From assembly GCA_001465935.1 (NCBI GenBank), contig LNKV01000045.1:146361-210360 (forward strand): a stretch of DNA of 64,000 nt, in the 5' to 3' direction. The position numbers and the translations under genes are program-made. This document shows positions 1 through 11,363 of the stretch, one piece after another; the first letter of the stretch is position 1, and each line of letters starts with the position of its first letter. The notes beneath the pieces were generated by a model that worked only from the letters and a program-made list of their open reading frames with translations, was not told the DNA's origin and made no database searches. The DNA is from Clarireedia homoeocarpa. Taxonomy: Eukaryota; Ascomycota; Leotiomycetes; Helotiales; Rutstroemiaceae.

Positions 1-841
1 GGCGATACTTTGATCTCATTTCGGGGTCATCAAGGAAGGTTCTGGCTACCGATCCTCCTTGATTCCCGGTAATTCCAATGATAACAAACAATTTTCGCTC
101 GTCCATGACTGTATTCTGGAACCAGAATCTCAACAATCGAAACTATAGTGGTTAAGCGCCTAAGCTATTCCGATTTCCTAGCACGAACAAGAAGAACTGG
201 AAGTTAGTGTTGTAGGAAATCAGCCCATTCAAATGTGAGACATCCACAATAGTGGGATGGTTATGAAAATGCCTCCCTGTGCCCCAGATGAACTCAGAAA
301 TTCGAATCCTTCGTCTATCTTACTGTTGCAGTGGCTATACTTAAAGATATGGTCGCGCAGGGATTAAAAGTGGTGGATGCTGTGAGCCACATTTCATTGG
401 CGGAACTTGTCAGCTTCTCGTGCGAGAGCATGGGCACACTCTTCGGTCCTCGGCGGCCGAATGCCTTTGCTACATTCATCACATTACGCTACCGTCAGTC
501 TGGGTACCTAAGATCTCATGCATGCGAACTGCATTGCATTGCATTGCGTCGCATATCGGCTCGTGGCTTCCACGTGTGTGCCTTACCGTTATGTTCCTGA
601 CAGATACACCCCTGTTCAATATTCACTCAGCTATGATCATTCAGGAGGCAGCTCAGTTTTGGACTCAGTCCAAATTGACGGTAGGAATGTATAAAACGTG
701 GACGTTTCTCCTGAGCTGGAGGAATCAAACTTTGTGTTTCAGTTTTGAGTTCCACAGTTGTTCTACTCTTGTGAATCGGACAATCCAACTTTCGCTTATC
801 AAATCCGTACATTTGAGGAGAAAATCATTGCAACAGCAATC
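1..841. other. Intergenic region upstream of the GMC oxidoreductase gene
   Basis: No convincing coding sequence; the short open frames here lack recognisable domains. A TATA-like GTATAAAA lies near 689, about 150 bases before the GMC start. The palindrome at 450-460 is listed separately. Confidence 0.6.
450..460. promoter_or_regulatory. Palindromic site TCGGCGGCCGA
   Basis: This is a perfect TCGG-N3-CCGA palindrome 382 bases upstream of the GMC oxidoreductase start. Inverted CGG half-sites are the classic target of Zn(II)2Cys6 dimers. The same form recurs upstream of most genes up to 38 kb. Function is inferred from recurrence only. Confidence 0.6.
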
Positions 842-2787
842 ATGATGAAAACCGCCCCTAAAGCAGCCTTAATGGCTTTCGTCGCTCATACTTGTATCAC
901 TGCAGCACTCCCTCAAGCAACTACATCAAAGCCTAAGCCAGACAACACACCGGACTACATTATTGTAGGTGGTGGTCCAGCTGGCTTTGTTCTTGCAGAG
1001 CAGCTATCTCGGGATCCCAATGTCACCGTAGTGCTTCTGGAGGCAGGTCCAGACACTAGTGGCATTCGAGCCATTGATGTCCCAGGGTTAGCACCAACAC
1101 TGCTGGACACACCATACACCTGGAACTATACTTCTCAACCAGACCCGAACCTTAATGGCAATGCTCCAAGCATTTCTCAGGGGCATGGCTTCGGAGGAGG
1201 ACACGCAATCAACTACCTTGGCGCTTGCCGTGGTGCTCCGTCAGTCTTCGATGAATGGGCCCAAATTAGCGGGGATGATGGTCTTAAGTGGGATAACTTC
1301 TTTGAAGACTTCAAGTCCACGGTTCATTTCCAGCAGGTTGATCTAGATTACAATCCACATGTCAACATCACAGCTTATGGAAATGGGCCACTGGAGCTCA
1401 CATCACCCAATTCAAACCTCGGTGGTTTTGTTCTAGACCTCATCAGCTCTTGGACGTCTGTTCTCAATCTTCCATGGGTTGACCTGAATGATGGAACTGG
1501 ACTCGGTGTCGCCACTGGAACAGAAACTATTCGGGCCTCAAACCGTACTAGGGACTATGCGCCACAGGCTTATGGTTGGCAGATGAGTGGTCGTGCGAAT
1601 GCTCAACAGATTCACGATGCTCAGGTCACCAAAATCGGATTTACTAATAAGACTGCCACTTCAGTCACTTATGTCAACACTATTACGAAACAAGTCACCA
1701 CACTCAAAGCCAAAGAAATTATTGTCTCTGCAGGAGCGCTGAACAGTCCCAAGGTAAGGAGAACTGCAACCATCCCTTCGCTAGAAGACGAGTGCTGATG
1801 ATATTGTAGCTCCTCATGTTGTCTGGCGTTGGCCCGAAAGACCACTTGAAATCTCTCAATATACCAGTTATCGCTGATATTCCTCAAGTGGGACAGCATC
1901 TGTAAGTCTTGACGCCTAGAAACATTTTAGTCAACGCCATTCTCATATATTCTTCTAGACAAGATCACCAGTGCGCTTTCATGGAATTCCAAGTCACACA
2001 AAACGTCCAAACTTTATGGCAAAGTACCCAGAACTCCACCTTCTCAGCCATAGCAGCTGCAGAATATGAGCATGCTGGCGGTGCTAATGGCGGACCGCTT
2101 GGAGTTCCTAGTGGTGCAGCCTTTGCTCTTCAACGAGTTCCCGACTCTATCTTCCAAGCAGTAAATGATACTTACCACCCTTCTCTGCCTGCTGATCGTG
2201 GCCAATTGTTATACCAATATTCTGCCTCGACCTTGTCCGCCGGTACACCAAATGTTAGCATCGTCTCGCCTTTCGTTGCTGTCTCTCAGCCAGAAGGTTC
2301 AGGATATCTACACCTGGCCTCGGCAGATTATCGTGATGCACCATTGATCTATTCAAACTACTTCGGTTCGGCAGGCGACAAAGCTGCAGTCCTCTTCGGC
2401 TACAAGCAAATGAGAAAAGTTTTCGCATCTCCATCAATCTCGCCCTACATTGTCAAAGAACTTTTTCCAGGCCCAGATGTGACATCCGATGCCGATCTAT
2501 GGACCGCGATTCAGAAATCCGCCTTGAGTTTCCATCATCCCGTAAGTTTGGAAGGAGATCTCGTCGCGTTGAGGAGATACTAACATGGACTCTAGGTTGG
2601 AACAGTCGCACTGGGTACTGTGCTTGAAGGCAAAACCTGGAGAATCAAGGGGCTCCAAGGTATTCGTGTGGTTGATTCATCCACATTCCCAGGCTTACCT
2701 ACATGTCACCCAACGGCAACTGTTTATGCATATGCCTACCATGCGGCACAGCTGATCAAAGAGCAAGATGCTAAGATCATGTATTAG
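842..2787 (+). CDS. GMC-family FAD oxidoreductase with secretion signal
   Basis: This encodes a glucose-methanol-choline family flavoprotein that oxidises an alcohol or aldehyde. Four exons (842-1753, 1810-1901, 1959-2541, 2596-2787) give 592 residues, normal for the family. The N-terminus, with a hydrophobic ALMAFVAHTCITAALP stretch, looks like a signal peptide, so the enzyme probably enters the secretory path. The dinucleotide fold IIVGGGPAGFVLAEQL follows at about residue 42. GMC motifs include GALNSPK and the C-terminal SFHHPVGT and CHPTATVYA, which supply the active-site histidines. The two adjacent ATGs at 842 and 845 are equivalent starts. A TCGG-N3-CCGA site lies upstream, so I place the gene in the NR-PKS cluster as a possible late, secretory oxidation step. 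Substrate unknown. Confidence 0.9.
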
Positions 2788-3343
2788 CTACAGTCGGAGC
2801 GATATTTTCTCTCTCTCTTTTCTTCAACCCTTTAGAGTAGACCATTTCGCGAGAATAATTAGAATTTTTTATACTCGTAGAATCTCCCATAATTGCTGAT
2901 CCCTTGTGCGTCAAGCCAATCGAAGGATAGGAAAACCGGCGCCTTACTAAATCAGCCAAGGGTCGCCCTCAATTCTTGGCAGCATATATGAGGGCCGACT
3001 TACACCAATCGCACGCCAGCCTTTTGAGCAACGCCATCGTCTTCGCCATCCACGTGCAGATACGGAGTAGAACGGTGGGGCTGTACTGCACCGCGCCGCA
3101 CCGCACAAGGATTTACCCTTGCCGGACCCCATGTATTTAATTCTTGGACGAGGCTGAGAATCATGACACAGAGGAATAGGAATAGTTCAGGAATAGTTCG
3201 AGAAGCTAGCTAAGCGAGAGGCGTGATTATCAATGCTATCCGCGCACGCCGCACTCTTTCGTGGGGTGAATATATAACTCTTGTAAAATCCACCCACCGA
3301 CACTAAGTAATTTCCTTCCGTCGCATCTTCCGTCACCCAAACT
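2788..3343. other. Intergenic region between GMC gene and regulator 1
   Basis: I see no gene and no CGG-N3-CCG palindrome here. The region must hold the GMC 3' end and the promoter of the first Zn2Cys6 regulator. Absence of the palindrome suggests that this regulator is not controlled by the site it may bind. Confidence 0.55.
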
Positions 3344-5368
3344 ATGTCGAATATGGACCCCCAACAACATCGTCGAATTACAAGACATCGAGAGTTGCGT
3401 GCATGCACTGAGTGTCGAAAACGCAAGCTCAAATGCGATCGGCGACTCCCTTGTACTTCATGTGTCAGGAGAGATGAAGCCCCAGCTTGCGTGTATGCGT
3501 CGGCTGAAGGACATAACCATGATCATCGAAATCGATCCCAGGCTGAGGCAAGACTTGAGCATCTGGAAAAATTAATTCAAGAGCTCTCAAAGTCACGCGA
3601 AATATCCATTGACAATGCCCTTCCCACGCCTGAAGATTCTAATACTGTTCACAGTGACAGAGTTGAGATAGCCTTCGAACCTCTTCACAATGGTGCAACT
3701 CACTGGTCGGCAATACTCGACGACATTGATGAACTTCGAATCGTGATTGGAGATCATGATGATTTTGAGAATAATAGCACAGACTACAACTGCTATGACA
3801 GCGACGGTGTACTTTTTGGCGCTAGCAGGCGACTACTATTTCATCAAGTACTCTCACAGTTTCTGCCTACAAGGCAGCAAGCTGATCGTCTAGTTGGGGC
3901 TTATTTTAGGAATAGAGCTGTTGCTGCTCCGTTTATACATACAGGGCAATTTCGTCGATTGTATCAATCATTTTGGGAGAACCCATCCGGGGCGTCACCC
4001 TTGTGGACATCTATTCTATTCTCAATTCTTGGCATATCTGCGAGTATTTTGTCTAGAAGCCCTGATATAGACGATAAGAAAGCAGCTGACCAGTTTACAA
4101 CGGGAGCAGCACATTGTTTAGCTACTGGGGAGTATCATCGACCTCAAAGATTCTCCACCGAAGCACTCCTCTTATATGCCCACGCGAAATGTCTTAAGGG
4201 TAGTGAAATCGGCCCAGATTTAGCAGTTCTCCTTGGTACGCTCGTTCGTCTTGCAACAGCAATGGGATACCACCGTGATGCAGATGGATCTAAAGGGAAA
4301 ATCTCCGCATTCGATGGGGAAATACGGCGGCGGACTTGGTCCTTGTGTTTACAAATTGATATGCTTATCTCGTTCCACCTTGGATTACCGACTAATATTC
4401 AATTCCCAACTTGGGACACTAAGCCACCAACGAACCTACTAGACACTGATTTCGATGAACACACAATGGAACTGCCAGCTGCACGACCGGATACTGAACC
4501 TACTGAGTTGCTATTTTACATTGCAAAGCATAAACTCATGGCCGTCTTCGAAAAAGTTATTCGACATACTCTTTCTGCAACTGAGAGACCTCGAGAAGAG
4601 CTCGAAGAAATCGATCGAGATGTTCGAGAATGTTTCGCAAATATTCCACTTTGCTTTCAGCCGCGATTTATATCCGAGTCGATTATTGATCCACCATCAG
4701 TTATAGTTGCACGTTTATGTGTATACGCTATCTATCAGAAGTCTCTTTGCGTTTTGCATAGAAAATATATTACTCGCGGAAACAGAAACAGTCTACAGGT
4801 GTGTTATACTGCAGCTACCGATCTTATAAGACAATTTCTAGATACATATAAAGAGTTTGAGGCTGGTGGACAACTTGAAACGGAACGCTGGTTTGTAGGA
4901 AGTATCACGCAGCAAGACTTTCTACTTGCCTGCACAACGCTGTGTTTATGTGTTTGCTATAATAGCCACTATACTACTAAGCCGGCCACTACCACTACCA
5001 CTACCACTACCACTACCACTACCATCATTGATGTTACAACATCCTTGAATCTACTACAAGATGCTAAGATTGTCTGCCAAAATCAATTGTCTATACGCAG
5101 AGACGCAATCAAAGTTCAACGGTTAATTGGAGCAACGATTCAGAAGTGCAGCTCCCGAAGCAGTGAAAGCACACCTAGTATTCAACCTCTATTTGACAAT
5201 GGCCAGGTCGCAATGTCCGAACCATACTGGCCAGCAACGGGGCCTGTCGATGGCGACGACTGGTCGTGGAGTGAAAGTATAATAGACTCGACAGATGATG
5301 GTGGATGGGCTTTTTTGGAGGAATTTCTTGTGCTCCAAAGTAATCATGGAAAATTTCAGACGGGATGA
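3344..5368 (+). CDS. Zn(II)2Cys6 transcription factor 1
   Basis: A single open frame of 674 residues with no intron. The DNA-binding domain is at residues 22-50: CTECRKRKLKCDR, then CTSC and the last cysteine in PACVY, giving the six-cysteine fungal zinc cluster. A short basic and leucine-rich segment follows (ARLEHLEKLIQELSK, about 67-81), suitable for dimer formation. The middle part (about 170-480) looks like a fungal-specific transcription factor domain, with IRRRTWSLCLQIDMLISFHLGLP as a typical stretch. A poly-threonine tract near residues 547-560 is encoded by an ACT/ACC microsatellite at about 4985-5024 and may vary in length between strains. It lies inside the cluster next to a P450 and is a candidate pathway regulator that could bind the TCGG-N3-CCGA sites. 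That link is inference. Confidence 0.9.
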   Translation: MSNMDPQQHRRITRHRELRACTECRKRKLKCDRRLPCTSCVRRDEAPACVYASAEGHNHDHRNRSQAEARLEHLEKLIQELSKSREISIDNALPTPEDSNTVHSDRVEIAFEPLHNGATHWSAILDDIDELRIVIGDHDDFENNSTDYNCYDSDGVLFGASRRLLFHQVLSQFLPTRQQADRLVGAYFRNRAVAAPFIHTGQFRRLYQSFWENPSGASPLWTSILFSILGISASILSRSPDIDDKKAADQFTTGAAHCLATGEYHRPQRFSTEALLLYAHAKCLKGSEIGPDLAVLLGTLVRLATAMGYHRDADGSKGKISAFDGEIRRRTWSLCLQIDMLISFHLGLPTNIQFPTWDTKPPTNLLDTDFDEHTMELPAARPDTEPTELLFYIAKHKLMAVFEKVIRHTLSATERPREELEEIDRDVRECFANIPLCFQPRFISESIIDPPSVIVARLCVYAIYQKSLCVLHRKYITRGNRNSLQVCYTAATDLIRQFLDTYKEFEAGGQLETERWFVGSITQQDFLLACTTLCLCVCYNSHYTTKPATTTTTTTTTTTTIIDVTTSLNLLQDAKIVCQNQLSIRRDAIKVQRLIGATIQKCSSRSSESTPSIQPLFDNGQVAMSEPYWPATGPVDGDDWSWSESIIDSTDDGGWAFLEEFLVLQSNHGKFQTG

Positions 5369-5461
5369 TTAATCAGGTGCGGAAGCAGAATAGCATGTAA
5401 TTGTATGTGAGCTATACTGAGGTCATCATTACTTGCCTTATCACAAAGTAATGGTGTTACA

Positions 5462-7120
5462 CTACTTCTTTCTCTCGGTTACAATCATGTTCATTCCATT
5501 CTGTATCCATATTCCAGCTCCAAATCTTTCCTGAACAGGCCTCACTGAGTCCGCAATTGTCCAATCAAAATGACGTAGCAACTAGTACATCACATCAGAT
5601 TTGTTCACGGAAGTTCTTGGGCTGTAAATAAACGTACCTCTGCGAACACCTTGTTAAGTTCCAACATGCCAATATTCTTTCCAAGACAGCCGAAGCGACC
5701 GCTTCCAAAGACCAAATCCACCGTGCTCATATACCGAGCATGCGTAGCTTCGTCAGCCACGAGCCAGCGTTCTGGACGGAATAAATGCGCGTCTTCACCG
5801 ATGAGATCCTTGCGATGAGTGACTGATGATGGGCTTATAACAACTTCCGTCCCGGCTGGGAAGAAAACCCCATTGAATGTATCGCCTTCCGGTGGAGCAA
5901 TTTTGCTCATCAAACCAAAGAGCGGCGGACACATTCGCAAACCTTCCCATATGACCGCTTGTAGATAGGGCAGCTGCCGAGCTTCGGAATCTTTGATCAC
6001 AGAATCTGGGGAGATTCTGCCAGAAGTGACAGCAGTATCGATTTCTGCCTGCAAAGCATTATAGACACGAGGATTTGTTACGATATACAACATTGTCATA
6101 TTAAATGCCGTTGACGTGGATTCGGAGCCAGCCAAAATTTGAAGGTGCGCTTCACTTTCCGCTTCCTTCTGTGAAAGGTTGTGCGCTATGAAATGCCCAA
6201 GCATATCTGCTTTCTGATTACGTCCTTTCTCAATCTCATCGGCGGCAAGCGCATATCGTTCTCCGATTATCTTATGTGCTATCTCTGCTATCTTGCCTTG
6301 TCCCACTTTATCCTCACCTTTGGCTGCCATCAGTTTTGCGATAATGGGATTGCCAAAGAGGTGTTTCTGCAGCCACGGGAAATCGGAAGCCAATTCGAAC
6401 ATCGGTATGAATTTTTGAGTGATGGAGATGTAATTCCACAGATCTTTATTGGCCTCAAGATAACCAAAGGCTCGACCAAATGCAATCGAAGATAGAACAT
6501 CCAGAGTGAAGTACTGGGACAGTCGGCTCATGTCTACTGGTCGACCGCTGTTGATGTGGTCGCGACGGAGCATATTCAACATGATGTTGATTTGATCCAC
6601 GATAGAAGACTCGAGGTTATCAACACCCTTTCCAGAGTACTACGACCTTGTCAGTATGCGAATGCACAAGCACGAACGTTTTTATGGAGTAAAGGAGATT
6701 AAGAAGAGCGAGCAGACGTACCGCAGGGCCCAATTTACTCCTTAGGAGTGTGTGCTTCTTCTCATCTGTTGTGCTGAAAATGTTGTCCGTTGTAGCATCG
6801 AATTTATGGATTTCATACCAGCTAGCACGTCTCCAAGGAGAACGTGGTGCGCTCATGTGCCGCAACAAATCTGGGTCATTTGTGACCACCATGTTAGGTG
6901 CAATCCTCGCATAAGACCCATATCTCTCTAAAACCTCTTCCAGTGCATGGTGCTGGCGATGCTTTAGAGACTGTTTGAGCAGCCACAAGTCGGAGATTGA
7001 GGCCAGGAATGGGCCATTGAATCCTGAGAGCTTTTGGTAATTTTGGTAACGGGTTACTACCACGTAGATAAGTGGTACGATGAGGATGAAGCTAAGAGGA
7101 GCAAAAGTAAGTATCTCCAT
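5462..7120 (-). CDS. Cytochrome P450 monooxygenase A
   Basis: Three exons (7120-6722, 6639-5638, 5581-5462) give 506 residues, normal for a microsomal P450. The N-terminus (FAPLSFILIVPLIYVVV) is a membrane anchor. The I-helix oxygen-binding motif is AGSESTS, the ExxR motif is EGLRMCPP, and the haem-binding loop is FGSGRFGCLGKN with the ligand cysteine. The last exon is short and was recognised because frame and splice signals fit (GAG|GTACGT donor, TACTAG acceptor). The gene is divergent from the EthD gene and shares with it a 665-base promoter that has two CGG-N3-CCG palindromes. It runs convergent with transcription factor 1, only 93 bases apart. It probably hydroxylates or couples the aromatic polyketide; the substrate is not known. 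Confidence 0.9.
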
Positions 7121-7453
7121 GACTGTTAGAGAGTTCTACTGTCGCCCTTAGATTCGAGTTGGAGGTTTGGCAATACAGATGTGCAGATAAATGCGAGACG
7201 ACGGCCCTTGTTTGAGTTACACAGTCTCATCAGTATCTGCTTGGTGGTCAGGATAAATAAATGTATTTATATCGCCCCACTTTATAATGCGAGTCAATCA
7301 ATTAGTAGGCAAAATATGACCTGTGCTATATCATTGATCACCATGCAATCTTACATATGTGTGCTCACCTCTGTTAAGATTGCCCCACACCAGCTTCCGC
7401 ACGGGATATGGATCCTATCGTCAGCAACTCTTAGGTGCTATAGAACCCGGGTT

Positions 7454-7464
7454 TCGGCTTCCGA
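7454..7464. promoter_or_regulatory. Palindromic site TCGGCTTCCGA
   Basis: Perfect TCGG-N3-CCGA in the shared promoter of P450 A (334 bases upstream) and the EthD gene (322 bases upstream). The extended palindrome also includes a flanking T and A on each side. Confidence 0.65.
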
Positions 7465-7608
7465 AGTCTTGTCATGTGATGTGCACCTTATTCACACCTC
7501 CCGACGCAGGTAGTCATTAGATGCTCCCGTGAAAGGCAGGCGTCTTGTGGTTGCACAATAACATTATTGGAGGAGCTTGCTGTGATTAACGAGAATTACA
7601 ACGTCTCC

Positions 7609-7617
7609 CGGGCTCCG
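7609..7617. promoter_or_regulatory. CGG-N3-CCG site (CGGGCTCCG)
   Basis: A second core palindrome in the same divergent promoter, 169 bases from the EthD start. Its outer bases are C and G rather than T and A. Confidence 0.45.
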
Positions 7618-7785
7618 GTCTTGATCCACCAAATCTTCGTCTTTATGAGACGCACGCCATGTGAAAGCAGCGGCCTTCCTCTTTACCATCATATATACCG
7701 TTGATGCTTTGAATGAAAGATAGCGAGTATCCCGACGCTTCTACCCAGCAAAACCACTCCTCAGTTGAAGCTTTACAAAATAAAA

Positions 7786-8261
7786 ATGGGCAAATCTCAA
7801 GGCTTGTTCTCCATCACCATTTGCGCCAAACGTAAACCAGGCATGGACGAAGATGAATACCACAAATACATCAGCGAAACACACGCCAGTCATCTGAAGG
7901 ATCTCTTGGTTGAGAAAAAAATAGTAGATTACAATATGGTTCGTCTTCCCTTCCTTCCCACCTTCCACTACTTTCCTATCAAAGTCACCAACTAGTCATA
8001 CAGCACCACGCCTCATCCGAATGCATGAAAGATCTCGAACGCCTTTTCCCCAACTTACCAAGTGTCAATCGTGCCCCGAATGATTCATTTATTACGATTG
8101 TTTTTAGAGATGTTCAGGACTACGTGGATGTGAAGAATGATCCACATTTTTTGACAGTGGTAAATCCGGATCATGCAAATTTTTCGGATCCGGCGAATAC
8201 GATGATGTCGTTTGGCTGGTATGAGAAGCATGTTAAGGATGGAGAGTTGGTGCAAGAGTGA
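7786..8261 (+). CDS. EthD-domain protein
   Basis: Two exons (7786-7938 and 8004-8261) give a 136-residue protein typical of the small alpha/beta-barrel EthD family. I chose the acceptor at CATACAG because it keeps frame. Family features seen are the opening GLFSITICAKRKPGMDEDEYHKYISETHASHLKDL, here cited by position as residues 6-40, and the closing FGWYEKHV. In fungal aromatic polyketide clusters, EthD proteins are known or proposed decarboxylases or dehydratases acting on PKS products, which fits the cluster. Its promoter is shared with P450 A and has two palindromic sites. A TATA-like ATATATA lies near 7690. Exact reaction unknown. Confidence 0.85.
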
Positions 8262-8686
8262 AGGGGGGGATGGGGGAAGTTACATCGGAGGAGCAGATAT
8301 GCCAGGTGCAATGGGGTTGATTCCTAGATTTTAGAAATTTAGTAATCAAAATCACAATTAACATTAGGATTGTTTGACTTTCCCATTTATGAGATGTTCT
8401 GAAGAACTTATACAATGAACATGAAAAAAGTGACAGTAGTCTCATGTTATTTAATCTCCGCGAGGACATTTGATAGACTGTATCATCATGGAGCAGAAAA
8501 AGATAAGAGCAAGATAATTTAGATCTCCATATGTATGATAAATCTATCCAAAGGCTAACAACTAAGTCTCCAACCATTCTCGACCTCAAGATCAAGAGAA
8601 TTCAGGAAGTTACTGAGAAGAAAGGATACAATTGACAGATATACCTTCGGGCTCTAATTCCAACTCCAAATCCAATCTTTCCTCCA
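8262..8686. other. Intergenic, 3' of EthD gene
   Basis: No supported gene. A minus-strand open frame here has no domain and lacks the codon character of its neighbours. Confidence 0.5.
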
Positions 8687-9434
8687 CTATCTAGAGTAGT
8701 ACTCTAGACAAGCTTGCAGCTCAGCCTTGCTATCGTTCACTTCAATATATAACTTGTAGTCCTTCACACTCTCCCCTGGACGCAGAATAGCCGATATAAT
8801 TCGCTCCAACCCTCCTTTCGAGTTCTCCCCACCTGTCTTTAACCCATCATATAAGGTTTGCAATTCAATCCAATACAACATCTCCTGATCAATATCTGAT
8901 ACACCAATATCCGACAAAGAACTTCATTTCGTTTTCGCCAGCGTGTAATGTGATCTTGATCTTCTTGTGCTCGTGCTCGTGCTTCTCTTTGAAGTCCTTG
9001 AAAAACTTCCGGCAAGCATCAAGGAATTCTTTTTGTCTAGCGCAAGGGAATTGTGGACCGTATAAAGCGTCCCATGGCCGATTCATATTCTTCTTTCTTG
9101 CCCAAGCAGCAACTTTTTGATGATAGTTGTGTCGAAATGATAGGAACTGGTCGTAGAAAAAACGGTGGGTGATGGTAGGAAAGATCTTATCATTAAGTAA
9201 AGCCCGGAGGCTTTCCTTGTCTAAGAAACACCAACTTGCTCCAGGACCAGATTCATCCAAAAGGACATTATCCTCCTCTAGGCTAGTTGGCCCGCTACCA
9301 CCAAGGACATCATCACCAATATCCAGATCAATATCGAAATCGTCTAGAAGTGGCGTCACTTTTACAGAATTGATATGCAGGCAAAAGTTGTGTAATCCGA
9401 AATGTGTCAGAAAAGAGGCTTGGTATGCAGGCAA
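8687..9434 (-). pseudogene. Unknown protein, broken or mis-spliced, next to a dispersed repeat
   Basis: Two overlapping minus-strand frames read as one acidic and charged protein: a 181-residue part ending at 8889 and a 76-residue part ending at 8687. They switch frame near 8900-8925 without a normal-length intron, so the gene may carry a frameshift. I recognise no family; an EKHEHEHKKIK run and a FYDQFLSFRHNYHQK stretch are notable. The apparent N-terminus is read out of repeat sequence (9376-9434), so the true start may be missing. It could be cargo or a remnant of a mobile element. Confidence 0.35.
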
Positions 9435-9512
9435 AAAGATATGTAATTGGTTAGGAGAGTTTCCTTCCGAGATGTGTCTAATGTAAGTGAAGCTAAGGGC
9501 ATGTACTAAACT
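9376..9512. repeat. Dispersed repeat, copies A and B
   Basis: A segment beginning GCAGGCAAAAAG and ending ACTAAACTAGGG (9424-9512) recurs at about 48835-48924 with roughly 85-90 percent identity by eye. A shorter partial copy of its first part lies at 9376-9411. No terminal inverted repeats are clear, so the element class is unknown. The distal end overlaps the stop codon of the neighbouring monooxygenase gene. Confidence 0.7.
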
Positions 9513-11007
9513 AGGGCACGTGACCCAATTGCTTTCCCCCGCGCAGCTTCCGCCTTCTTCTGATTCTCCGCATGATTCTTATTCGTCTCCCAATTATCAT
9601 GACCCTTCATCGGACGGAACCCTGCATTAAACACGGGACTCTCCTTTACCTTCTCCCAATCATGAAGCATGATTCCATTCTCAATCGAGCACTTGACCTC
9701 CTCCGAGCCGCGAGGGACAAGCGCAGCTTCATACTCGGAGATCGCTGTGTCTAGAGTCTTCTCACCTTGAATTGTCGCTTTTATCTCTGCAATAAGGTCG
9801 AAGATGTCGGTTATGCAGTGATTCAATCCTTGTCCTCGATCTGTGTGTGGATAGGTAGATTGTTAGTGTATGTACGGGACAGAGCTAAACATATGCCAAT
9901 CAAGGAATAAAGAGGAAGAACGTACAAGGTGGCATAGGGTGCGCAGCATCCCCTACTAGGGTGAGTCGGCCTTGGTGATTATCCCAGGGCTCAGTAATCC
10001 AATAACTAATATCCGCCTTATGAACCTGCGTTTCTTCCGGGATCCACAGAAACGATGAACGAGCAGGTTCCGCCAGCCCAGCCGCTTTCTGCTTAATGAT
10101 AGCCAAGCGCTCAGCATAACTAAGTTCATGTCTGGCCTCACCTCTCCACGCCATAGCAAGATGGAAAACCCAGCTTTCGGGATGATCAGGGCCATCTGGC
10201 ATGCTGGAGATGGATTGGAAAGCATGAAAAGAACGGTCGCTGAGGGCGAGGAAACTGGTAGGGAACTCGGAACGTAGGTAGCGGGCTTTTTGAGCGTCGT
10301 TATAGCATACGGTTAGATTCATGTGCCAGATGGGGAATGCAGTAACTGCTGCTTTCTCTGCTGAACCAATGGCAACTTCACGAGCTCGAGAACGAGCACC
10401 ATCAGCTCCTACTAGGAGAGTTCCAGTGACTGAAGTACCGTCGGTGAATTTGGCCCGGACGCCCTGTCCGTTTACGCCAAATTCAATCTCACTGAGGTGC
10501 TTGCCGTACTGCACGTCAATGTTCTCACCACATAATTTCCGCATTTTGCTGCGCGGGACACGCAATCCCTTCTTGTATGGGACGCCAGCGAGAATTTTGC
10601 CAGTTTCACCGTGAATGATGGGATAATTACCCCCCGCATTGATGGGAATCGCTGGGTTGCATGAAGCTTTCTCCATATTGGAGTAAACTTCTGGCGGCAG
10701 GAGAGTTTCAAGACGGTCTAATGACCAGTGAATGGCCATTGTCCACTCATTGCTACGCACATTGAGTGAGGCATCTTTCTCGAATATTGAGTAACGAATG
10801 CCTTCCTATGAAGAATGAGTACAACTTCTTTGTGCAATGCTTCCCGGGAGTAGAGTAAGACCTTTTTCAGTGCTTGAGCAAGTACAAGACCGGTGATACC
10901 TAAGTAAGAGTTAGTACAGTGGCTCGAGTAAGTATCAATCATGAATGAATCCCACCTGCGCCAATGATAAGAATATGAGGTTCTTCTGATACGTTTTTGG
11001 TTGCCAT
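9506..11007 (-). CDS. FAD-dependent aromatic monooxygenase 1 (salicylate hydroxylase type)
   Basis: Four exons (11007-10956, 10899-10862, 10805-9926, 9840-9506) give 434 residues. The FAD dinucleotide motif IIGAGITGLVLAQAL spans the first splice sites. A GADGAR motif lies mid-protein (LLVGADGARSRAREVA), and the second FAD contact GDAAHPMPPYRGQGLNH spans the last intron. These define the class A flavoprotein hydroxylase family (UbiH/salicylate hydroxylase type). Such enzymes hydroxylate phenols, sometimes with loss of a carboxylate. The last four codons and the stop come from repeat copy B, so the natural C-terminus has been altered by insertion. It resembles the second monooxygenase at 18-19.7 kb. 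A perfect palindrome lies 171 bases upstream of the start. Confidence 0.88.
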
Positions 11008-11177
11008 TGTTTGGTTTCTCTTCTTTTCTTTCTCCCTTTTTTTTAAAAAAAAAAAAAAACAAAATGAATACAATGATAGCGTACCAGGTAGATTCAAAAG
11101 TAAAAAGTAGGCGCTGACCTTGATATTGATCTAGGTAGATGCGGTCTGTACAATCCGAAGCTAAGGATATCTGGATC

Positions 11178-11188
11178 TCGGCTGCCGA
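11178..11188. promoter_or_regulatory. Palindromic site TCGGCTGCCGA
   Basis: Perfect TCGG-N3-CCGA, 171 bases upstream of FAD monooxygenase 1. Confidence 0.65.
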
Positions 11189-11363
11189 AACTGAGAGGGA
11201 ACGATAACATTCGGAGAAATATCAGAATTCACATATTCATCTTACATGGTAAAGGCGACTGCTAAGTGAGCACTCTGGAAATCAAACATTCATGCGTAGA
11301 TTAACATTCTGACATACGCGGAGGCTAAGAATAATGTTCAGAATTGCTCAGCTCCACAGTTGC

